In this document: piece after piece, positions 1 to 6,223 of the stretch
Position numbering within the stretch: position 1 is the first letter of the stretch
How the letters are laid out: each line of letters opens with the position of its first letter
DNA from: Chersky-840 sp050011815
GTDB lineage: Bacteria; Actinomycetota; Acidimicrobiia; Acidimicrobiales; UBA8190
Length of the DNA: 64,000 nucleotides
Assembly: GCA_050011815.1 (NCBI GenBank)
Contig: JBEKIJ010000018.1
Span: 6,813 to 70,812 of the forward strand
Direction of reading: 5' to 3'
Translations under genes and position numbers: made by a program
Notes under the pieces: generated by a model
The model's input: the letters and a program-made list of their open reading frames with translations, nothing else
What the model was told of the DNA's origin: nothing
Databases searched by the model: none

Positions 1-65
1 TCGGCCAGCCACGCCCGGAACTGCGCCCGGGCCGGATGGTCATCTCCGGGCAAGGCGAGGTCCAC
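1..65 (-). CDS. Acyl-CoA dehydrogenase, N-terminal fragment (runs off the window)
   Basis: Only the first 21 codons lie in the window, read leftward from a GTG at 65. They give MDLALPGDDHPARAQFRAWL, which resembles the amphipathic first helix of acyl-CoA dehydrogenases, including the usual RAWL ending. The enzymes of this family oxidise acyl-CoA to enoyl-CoA with FAD in beta-oxidation or side-chain catabolism. It diverges from the acyl-CoA ligase at 90, a natural partner that would make the acyl-CoA. A TACGCT hexamer sits 8 nt upstream of the GTG, matching the leaderless pattern of this genome. The fragment is too short to be certain. Confidence 0.5.
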   Translation of the reverse strand, partial: MDLALPGDDHPARAQFRAWLA

Positions 66-73
66 GACGAAGC

Positions 74-83
74 AGCGTAGGCT
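74..83. promoter_or_regulatory. Overlapping bidirectional -10 elements
   Basis: The decamer AGCGTAGGCT carries TAGGCT on the plus strand (78-83), 6 nt before the GTG at 90. It also carries TACGCT on the minus strand (79 down to 74), 8 nt before the GTG at 65. The two hexamers share the central TA. Only 24 bp separate the two start codons, so both transcripts would be leaderless. No -35 box is evident on either side. Confidence 0.55.
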
Positions 84-89
84 GCCGCC

Positions 90-1706
90 GTGACCGACTG
101 GAACTTCGCCGACGTCTGGGAAACCGTTGCCGACACCGTGCCCCACGGACTGTCGGCCATCCACGGCGCCCGCCGCCTCACCTGGGCCGACACCGAGCGA
201 CGCGCCAACGGCGTGGCCCAATTCCTGCTGGGGCTCGGGGTGGCCCATCAGGACAAGGTGGCCCATTACCTCTACAACTGCCCCGAGTACATGGAGTCGA
301 CCTTCGCCATCTTGAAAGTCGGCCTCGTGCCCGTCAACACCAACTACCGCTACACCGAGGACGAGCTCGTCTACCTGTGGGACAACGCCGATGCCGTGGC
401 CGTCATCTTCCACGGGGCCTTCTCGCAGCGCATCGCCGGGCTCCGGGCGCGCGTGCCGCGGGTGCGGGCCTGGCTGTGGGTCGACGACGGCACCGACCAG
501 TGCCCGCCCTGGGCCACCCCCTACGAGGACGCGGCGCGGAGCGGGGCGCCGCGCCCCGCCGCGCCGTGGCCCCGCAGCGGCGACGACTACTACTTCCTCT
601 ACACCGGCGGGACCACGGGAATGCCCAAGGGCGTCATGTGGCGCCAGGACGACCTCTTCGCCAAGCTCAACGCCGGGAACCTCCTGCGCGTGCCCGAGGA
701 CGGCGGCCTCGACGGTGTGCGCAAGACGATCGTGGGCACCGGCCCCCTGCATCTCCCCGCCTGCCCCCTCATGCACGGCACGGGGGGGTTCACCGCCATG
801 GCGGCCATGACCGTGGGCGGGTCCATCGTCACCCTCACCGGTCGCCACTTCGATCCCGTCGAGCTCCTCGACACCATCGACCGCGAGAACGTCAACACCG
901 TGGCGATCGTGGGCGACGCCTTCGCCAAGCCGCTCCTGCGCACCCTGGACGAGCACCCGGGCCGGTGGCGCCTGTCGACGTTGCTCGCCCTCGTGTCGTC
1001 GGGCGTGATGTGGAGCGAGGAGACCAAGCGGGGCCTCTTGCACCATCACCCCAACCTGATGCTCATCGACGCCTTCTCGTCGTCCGAGGCGATCGGGATG
1101 GGGACCTCGGTGTCGAGCGGGACCGCAGCCGAGCACACGGCCCGGTTCACCTTGAGCCCCGAGGTGCGGGTGCTCGACCCCGAGTCGAACAAGGACGTCA
1201 CCCCCGGATCCGACGAGGTCGGCGTGCTGGCCCTCGGAGGCCGGAACCCCGTCGGCTACTACAAGGACCCCGAGAAGTCCTCGACCACATTCAAGGAGAT
1301 CGACGGCGTCCGCTACTCCGTGCCCGGCGACTTCGCCACCGTGGACGCCGACGGCGCCATCCACCTGCTCGGTCGGGGCTCGGTCGTCATCAACACCGGG
1401 GGGGAGAAGGTGTTCCCCGAGGAGGTGGAGGAGGTCTTGAAGCTCCACCCCTCGGTCCTCGACGCCGTGGCCGTGGCGGTCCCCGACGAGCGCTTCGGAC
1501 AGGCGGTGGCGGCCGCCGTCGAGTTGCGCTCCGGCGCCTCGGCCACCGAGGCCGAGCTCATCGAGCACGTCCGGGGACACCTGGCCGCCTTCAAGGCTCC
1601 CCGCCGCGTGCACTTCGTCGAGACCATCGGACGCTCCCCGGCGGGGAAGGTGGACTACGCCCGCATCCGGGCCGAGACCACCGAGTGGATCGCGAGCGCC
1701 ACCTGA
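90..1706 (+). CDS. Acyl-CoA synthetase (AMP-binding, FadD-like)
   Basis: This 538-residue ANL-superfamily ligase activates a carboxylic acid to acyl-AMP and then acyl-CoA. The P-loop-like AMP motif YTGGTTGMPKG lies at residues 171-181. The hinge and A8 region (GRGSVVINTGGEKVFPEEVE) is near 430-450, and the catalytic lysine motif SPAGKVDY is near the C-terminus. Length is typical of FadD proteins. Substrate is not readable from sequence; the divergent acyl-CoA dehydrogenase suggests fatty-acid or sterol side-chain catabolism. The start is GTG 90, set by TAGGCT at 78-83 with a 6-nt gap. Its 3' end overlaps the likely start of the next gene. Confidence 0.88.
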   Translation: MTDWNFADVWETVADTVPHGLSAIHGARRLTWADTERRANGVAQFLLGLGVAHQDKVAHYLYNCPEYMESTFAILKVGLVPVNTNYRYTEDELVYLWDNADAVAVIFHGAFSQRIAGLRARVPRVRAWLWVDDGTDQCPPWATPYEDAARSGAPRPAAPWPRSGDDYYFLYTGGTTGMPKGVMWRQDDLFAKLNAGNLLRVPEDGGLDGVRKTIVGTGPLHLPACPLMHGTGGFTAMAAMTVGGSIVTLTGRHFDPVELLDTIDRENVNTVAIVGDAFAKPLLRTLDEHPGRWRLSTLLALVSSGVMWSEETKRGLLHHHPNLMLIDAFSSSEAIGMGTSVSSGTAAEHTARFTLSPEVRVLDPESNKDVTPGSDEVGVLALGGRNPVGYYKDPEKSSTTFKEIDGVRYSVPGDFATVDADGAIHLLGRGSVVINTGGEKVFPEEVEEVLKLHPSVLDAVAVAVPDERFGQAVAAAVELRSGASATEAELIEHVRGHLAAFKAPRRVHFVETIGRSPAGKVDYARIRAETTEWIASAT

Positions 1707-2581
1707 CCCACCGCACCTCGCCGCCCTCCCCCGCTCTCGAGGTCGTGGCCCGGTGGCCGGTCGGGCGCGCCGCCGTGGGCGTGGTGCGCTCCGGCTCCGG
1801 TCCGGCCGGCGTCGAGGTGACCGAGCAGACCGGCGACGCCGACGTGTCGTTCCCCTGGGCCTCGGTCACCAAACTGCTCGTGGCCATGGCCGTGCTCGTG
1901 GCCGGCGAGGAGGGCACCCTCGGGCTCGACGACCCGGCGGGACCGCCGGGGTCGACGGTTCGTCATCTCCTGGCCCACGCCTCGGGGCTCGGGCCCGACT
2001 CGGCGACGCCGCTCACCGCACCGGGGCGTCGACGCATCTACTCGAACATCGGCTACGAGCTGCTCGCCGAGTTCGTGTCGCAACGTTCGGGCATGCCCTT
2101 CTCCGACTACCTCCGCACCGGCGTGGTCCTCCCCCTGCAGATGACCGCCACCGTCCTCCCTCCCGGGGCGTCGCCGGCGTCGGGGGCGCGAGGACCCCTG
2201 CGCGACCTCCTGGCCCTGGCCGCCGAGCTCCTGGCGCCGCGCCTGGTGTCGCCCGCCACCCTGGCCGGCGCCACCTCGGTCGCCTTCGGGGGCCTGGCCG
2301 GCGTGCTCCCGGGCTTCGGACGGTTCGACCCCTGCGACTGGGGGCTCGGCTTCGAGGTCCGCGACGCCAAGGTCCCCCACTGGACCGGCACCCGCAACTC
2401 CCCCGCCACCTTCGGCCACTTCGGCCGGTCGGGCAGCTTCCTCTGGGTCGACCCCGTGGCCCACCTGGCGTGCGCGGGCCTCTGTGACCGGGCCTTCGGC
2501 CCCTGGGCCATCGAGGCCTGGCCGGTCCTGGCCGACGCCGTCGTGGCCCGCTGGGGCGGGGCCGGGCCCGAGCGCGCCTAG
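1685..2581 (+). CDS. Serine hydrolase, class C beta-lactamase-like
   Basis: About 298 residues. It carries the three beta-lactamase/DD-peptidase fold motifs in order: SVTK (Ser nucleophile and Lys), YSN (Tyr-X-Asn), and HFGRSG in place of the usual H/K-x-G. This points to an esterase or peptidase-like member of the beta-lactamase family rather than an antibiotic-resistance enzyme. No signal peptide is visible, so it is probably cytoplasmic. The start is uncertain: GTG 1685 overlaps the ligase by 22 bp and would be translationally coupled, while GTG 1745 is a shorter alternative. Its TAG stop forms the first three bases of the -10 hexamer of the next gene. Confidence 0.75.
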   Translation: MDRERHLTHRTSPPSPALEVVARWPVGRAAVGVVRSGSGPAGVEVTEQTGDADVSFPWASVTKLLVAMAVLVAGEEGTLGLDDPAGPPGSTVRHLLAHASGLGPDSATPLTAPGRRRIYSNIGYELLAEFVSQRSGMPFSDYLRTGVVLPLQMTATVLPPGASPASGARGPLRDLLALAAELLAPRLVSPATLAGATSVAFGGLAGVLPGFGRFDPCDWGLGFEVRDAKVPHWTGTRNSPATFGHFGRSGSFLWVDPVAHLACAGLCDRAFGPWAIEAWPVLADAVVARWGGAGPERA

Positions 2582-2584
2582 GCT
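2579..2584 (+). promoter_or_regulatory. Leaderless -10 of rmlA
   Basis: TAGGCT ends 8 nt before GTG 2593. The TAG of the hexamer is also the stop codon of the serine hydrolase, so the promoter is embedded in the end of the upstream gene. Confidence 0.5.
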
Positions 2585-2592
2585 CCGCCACC

Positions 2593-3336
2593 GTGAAGGG
2601 CGTCATTCTGGCGGGCGGGAGCGGGACCAGGCTCCACCCCCTCACCCGCATCACCAACAAGCACCTCCTCCCCATCTACGACCGCCCCATGATCAGCTAC
2701 GCCATCGAGGCCCTCGTCCTGGCCGGGATCAACGAGATGATGGTCGTGACGGGAGGGACCCACGCCGGTGAGTTCCTCCGCCTCCTGGGCAACGGCCAGG
2801 AGCACGGCATCGACAGGCTCAGCTACGCCTATCAGGACCGCCCCGGGGGGATCGCCGAAGCCCTGGGCCTGGCCGAGCGGTTCGTGGGGGGCGACTCGGT
2901 GCTCGTCATGCTGGGGGACAACATCGTCGAGTCCACCTTCCGACCCACCGTGGAGCGCTTCGCCCAGCAGGGTGGGGGGGCCCGCATCGTCCTCACCGAG
3001 GCGGACGACCCGGCCCACCTCCGCCACCTGGGCGTCCCCGAGTTCGACCCCGAGCGCCGGATCACCCGCATCATCGAGAAGCCCGAGGATCCGCCCAGCA
3101 ACTACGCCGTCACCGGCATCTACTGCTACGACCCCTCGGTCTTCGAGGTCATCGGCACCCTCGAGCCCTCGGGTCGGGGCGAGCTCGAGATCACCGACGT
3201 GAACAACTACTTCGTCGATCAGCACACCATGGCCTACGACGTCCTCGAAGGCTTCTGGGGCGACGCCGGCGAGTCGATCGACGCCTACTACGCCGTCAAC
3301 GACTTCGTCCGGGCCAACGGCGCCAACAAGGGCTGA
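2593..3336 (+). CDS. rmlA: Glucose-1-phosphate thymidylyltransferase, short form
   Basis: This 247-residue nucleotidyltransferase would make dTDP-glucose from dTTP and glucose-1-phosphate, the first step of dTDP-rhamnose synthesis. The signature GGSGTRLHPLT is at residues 8-18, followed by NKHLLPIYDRPMI, which is diagnostic for RmlA and RfbA. It is about 45 residues shorter than classical RmlA (about 290) and lacks the C-terminal helical extension that forms the allosteric site in long forms. It lies 38 kb from rmlB and rmlD. Start GTG 2593 is supported by the -10 at 2579. It is convergent with ftsX. A UDP-sugar pyrophosphorylase role cannot be excluded. Confidence 0.82.
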   Translation: MKGVILAGGSGTRLHPLTRITNKHLLPIYDRPMISYAIEALVLAGINEMMVVTGGTHAGEFLRLLGNGQEHGIDRLSYAYQDRPGGIAEALGLAERFVGGDSVLVMLGDNIVESTFRPTVERFAQQGGGARIVLTEADDPAHLRHLGVPEFDPERRITRIIEKPEDPPSNYAVTGIYCYDPSVFEVIGTLEPSGRGELEITDVNNYFVDQHTMAYDVLEGFWGDAGESIDAYYAVNDFVRANGANKG

Positions 3337-3357
3337 TCACACCCCGGCCCGACCCCC

Positions 3358-3371
3358 AGGGGCGCGCCCCT
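3358..3371. terminator. GC palindrome between convergent rmlA and ftsX
   Basis: AGGGGCGCGCCCCT is a perfect 14-bp palindrome in the 34-bp convergent gap. It has no T tract and almost no loop, so it may act as a bidirectional stop or pause site. It just touches the ftsX stop codon. Confidence 0.3.
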
Positions 3372-4252
3372 CAGGCGTCGAGGAACCTCCGGATCCCGAG
3401 GTAGGAGCCGAAGGACCCGATGACCACACCGATCAGGATGACCACGAGGCTGGTCACGATCACCTCGCCGGTGGGCATCCGCATCTGGTACCAGATGTTC
3501 CCCGTCTGGGTGTTGGAGAAGCTGTCGAGCAGGAAGTGCAGCGAGAACACCGTGAGCGAGGCGAACAACGCCCCGAACAGTCCCTGGGCCACACCCTCGA
3601 ACATGAACGGCACCCGGATGAACCAGTTGGTGGCGCCGACGAGCTTCATCACCGACACCTCTCGTCGCCGGGCGAAGATGGCCAGCCGGATGGTGTTGAT
3701 GATGAGCACCGACGCCGACAACAGCAAGATGACCGCCAGCACGAAGAACACCAACTGCAAGATCCTGCTCACCGTCTGGATGTTGTGGATGGTCTTGGTC
3801 GGCACCGCCACGCTCTTCACCCCCGGATACCGGCCGAACTGGCGGGCGATGGCCAGGGCTTCGTTGGGGTTGTCGAGCTGGATCCGCAGAGACGCCGGCA
3901 TGGTGCCGACCGTCAGCACCTGGTACTCGGGCGGCGTGAGGAGGCGCTTGGCCTCGGCCAGGTCGTAGGCCTGGGACCGGTAGGTGGTGGACCGGACGAA
4001 GGGGAGCTGGTGCACCTGCTGCTGCACCGAGTCCCGCTGGGCCGTCGAGATGTTGGGCTTCAGCCACACGATGGCGTCGACGCCGTGCGCCCACTGGGTG
4101 GTGGCATGGGCCACCCCCTGGCGCAGGAGCAGCGACGCCCCCACGAGCGACAACGACACCCCCACGGTGAGCACCGCGGCGATGGTCATCAACCGGTTGC
4201 GCCACAGGTTCGAGGCCGTCTCGCGCGCCACGTAGTCCAAAGAGACCGGCAT
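3371..4252 (-). CDS. ftsX: Cell division ABC-type membrane protein FtsX
   Basis: A 293-residue membrane protein with the FtsX plan. It has a short cytoplasmic N-terminus, TM1 near 20-45, an extracellular domain to about residue 160, then three more TM helices near 165-195, 215-240 and 265-285. The motif REVSVMKLVGATNWFIR after TM2 is the coupling-helix signature of the family. With FtsE it transmits ATP hydrolysis to cell-wall hydrolases (RipC in mycobacteria). The chosen start is ATG 4252, one base after the FtsE stop (TGA-C-ATG). A longer reading from 4303 would overlap FtsE and adds nonconserved residues. Confidence 0.95.
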   Translation of the reverse strand: MPVSLDYVARETASNLWRNRLMTIAAVLTVGVSLSLVGASLLLRQGVAHATTQWAHGVDAIVWLKPNISTAQRDSVQQQVHQLPFVRSTTYRSQAYDLAEAKRLLTPPEYQVLTVGTMPASLRIQLDNPNEALAIARQFGRYPGVKSVAVPTKTIHNIQTVSRILQLVFFVLAVILLLSASVLIINTIRLAIFARRREVSVMKLVGATNWFIRVPFMFEGVAQGLFGALFASLTVFSLHFLLDSFSNTQTGNIWYQMRMPTGEVIVTSLVVILIGVVIGSFGSYLGIRRFLDA

Positions 4253-4253
4253 G

Positions 4254-4967
4254 TCAGTGCGCCCCGCCCCGCGACAACCCGTCGGGCTCCATGCCGTAGA
4301 CACCCCGGGCCTGGTCGCGCACGAGCGTCCCGTGATCGAGCTCGATGACCCGCCGTCGCATCTGGTCGACGATGCCGGCGTCGTGGGTGGCCACCACCAC
4401 GGTGGTGCCGGTGCGGTTGATCCTGTCGAGCAACCGCATGATCCCCTGGCTGGTGGCGGGGTCGAGGTTCCCGGTGGGCTCGTCGGCCAGCACCACCAGA
4501 GGCCGGTTCACGAAGGCCCGGGCCACCGCCACCCGCTGCTGCTCACCGCCCGAGAGCTCGCCGGGCAGGCTCTCGTGCTTCTTCGACAGTCCCACCAGGT
4601 CGAGCACCTGGGGGACCTGCAGGGCGATCACGTGCTTGGGTCGCCCGATCACCTCGAGCGCGAAGGCCACGTTCTCGAACACCGTCTTGTTGGGAAGCAG
4701 CCGGAAGTCCTGGAAGACGCACCCGATGTTGCGCCGGAGATAGGGGATCCGCCACTGGCTGAGGTGGCAGATGTCGCGGCCCGCCACCCAGATGCGCCCG
4801 TCCCCGGGGTCCTCCTCGCGCAGCAGCAACCGGATGAAGGTCGTCTTGCCCGAGCCCGACGGGCCCACCAGGAAGACGAACTCGCCCTTGTCGATGTCGA
4901 TCGACACGTCGCGCAGCGCGATGGAGCCGCTCTTGTAGGTTTTGGTGACGTTCTCGAATCGGATCAT
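4254..4967 (-). CDS. ftsE: Cell division ATP-binding protein FtsE
   Basis: A 237-residue ABC ATPase. Walker A is GPSGSGKTT near residue 37, the signature is LSGGEQQR near 137, and Walker B with its glutamate is VVLADEPTGNLDP. The switch histidine is in VVVATHD. The 15-residue tail after the conserved core is poorly conserved. It pairs with FtsX and regulates peptidoglycan hydrolysis at the septum and sidewall. Start ATG 4967 is preceded by GAGG about 8 nt upstream. A start 21 bases further up would add nonconserved residues. Confidence 0.95.
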   Translation of the reverse strand: MIRFENVTKTYKSGSIALRDVSIDIDKGEFVFLVGPSGSGKTTFIRLLLREEDPGDGRIWVAGRDICHLSQWRIPYLRRNIGCVFQDFRLLPNKTVFENVAFALEVIGRPKHVIALQVPQVLDLVGLSKKHESLPGELSGGEQQRVAVARAFVNRPLVVLADEPTGNLDPATSQGIMRLLDRINRTGTTVVVATHDAGIVDQMRRRVIELDHGTLVRDQARGVYGMEPDGLSRGGAH

Positions 4968-5083
4968 CGAGCAAGTCCTCGGCGGCATGCCCCAACCGCC
5001 ATCGGCCGTTGTGGCACATGAGGGCAACGTGACCTTACCAGCCTCGCTCCACCCCACACATGACGGGCCACCACCTGCGGTCC

Positions 5084-6223
5084 TCAGCCGCCCACAGGAC
5101 GGCGGCGGCGGAGCTCGGCTTCGATGAAGGCGTCGATGTCGCCGTCGAGCACGGCTTCGACGTTGCCGGTCTCGTACCCGGTGCGGTGGTCCTTCACCAT
5201 CTGGTACGGCGCCATCACGTAGGACCGGCTCTGGCTCCCCCAGGCGTTGTCGGCCTTGGGGCCCGACAGCTCGTCGAGCTCGGCCCGGCGCTCGGCCCGT
5301 TGCAACTCGACGAGCTTGGCGGCGAGGATCTGCATGGCCCGGGCCTTGTTCTGGTGCTGGGACCGCTCGTTCTGGCACGACACCACGATCCCGGTGGGCA
5401 GGTGGGTGAGCCGCACCGCCGAGTCGGTCTTGTTGACGTGCTGGCCCCCCGCCCCCGACGACCGGTAGGTGTCGACGCGCAGGTCCTTGTCGTCGATGTC
5501 GATCTCGGAGCTGGCGTCCTCGAGGAACGGGATCACGTCCACCGTGGCGAAGCTGGTCTGGCGGCGGTGCTGGGAGTCGAACGGTGACATCCGCACCAGC
5601 CGGTGCACGCCCCGCTCCGCCGACAGCAACCCGTAGGCGAACCGGCCCTTGACGATGAACGTCGCCGACAACAGCCCGGCCTCTTGGCCCTCGGTGGCCT
5701 CGTCGACCTCGAAGGCGAACCCCCGCCGCTCGGCCCACCGGAGGTACATCCGCAGCAGCATCTCGCACCAGTCCTGGGCGTCGGTCCCGCCCGCGCCGGC
5801 GTGCACCTCCCCGATGGCGTCGCGCTCGTCGTACTCACCGGAGAACAGCGACCGCAGCTCCAGGTCCGACAGCCTCCTGGTGAGGTCGTCGACGGCCTCG
5901 GTGAGCTCGGTCCCGAAGGAGTCGTCGGACTCCTCGAGCATGAGGTCGTGGAGGACCTCGGTGTCGGACAACTTGGCGTCGAGCTCCTCGAGCATGGTGA
6001 TGTCCGCGTTGACCGAGCTGAACTCGGAGGTGACCCGCCGGGCCTGGTCGGGGTCGTCCCACAGGTCCGGCCGCGACACCTCGGTCTCGAGCTCGGCCCG
6101 TCGGGCCCGCAACTGCTCCTCCCCCAGGTAGCCCTGCGCCTCTTCCAGGCGTTTGCGCAGCGCCGCCAGCTCGCCCCGGAGGTCTCGCTGTTCGCCGGCG
6201 CCCGACGGCTCAGGCCGCGCCAT
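5084..6223 (-). CDS. prfB: Peptide chain release factor 2
   Basis: This 379-residue class I release factor terminates at UGA and UAA. The anticodon-mimic SPF is present in VRMSPFDSQHRRQTSF, and the catalytic GGQ is in SSGAGGQHVNKT. The frame is continuous from the start. The programmed +1 frameshift near codon 26 of enterobacterial prfB is absent, as is usual in actinobacteria. The ATG at 6223 lies inside the last codons of secA, giving a 14-nt overlap (ATGGCGCGGCCTGA) that implies translational coupling. Confidence 0.96.
   Translation of the reverse strand: MARPEPSGAGEQRDLRGELAALRKRLEEAQGYLGEEQLRARRAELETEVSRPDLWDDPDQARRVTSEFSSVNADITMLEELDAKLSDTEVLHDLMLEESDDSFGTELTEAVDDLTRRLSDLELRSLFSGEYDERDAIGEVHAGAGGTDAQDWCEMLLRMYLRWAERRGFAFEVDEATEGQEAGLLSATFIVKGRFAYGLLSAERGVHRLVRMSPFDSQHRRQTSFATVDVIPFLEDASSEIDIDDKDLRVDTYRSSGAGGQHVNKTDSAVRLTHLPTGIVVSCQNERSQHQNKARAMQILAAKLVELQRAERRAELDELSGPKADNAWGSQSRSYVMAPYQMVKDHRTGYETGNVEAVLDGDIDAFIEAELRRRRPVGG

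Noticed and set aside
377..2581. Apparent fusion of a basic domain to the serine hydrolase
   Set aside because: The first 430 codons are an out-of-frame reading of the acyl-CoA synthetase, rich in Arg and Pro; only the part after 1685 is real.
4968..5768. Longer N-terminus for FtsE reaching into prfB
   Set aside because: It is an Arg/Pro-rich shadow of prfB. FtsE conservation begins at MIRFENVTK and GAGG precedes that ATG.
6120..6223. Programmed frameshift in prfB
   Set aside because: The prfB frame is continuous from the ATG and no in-frame early stop exists.
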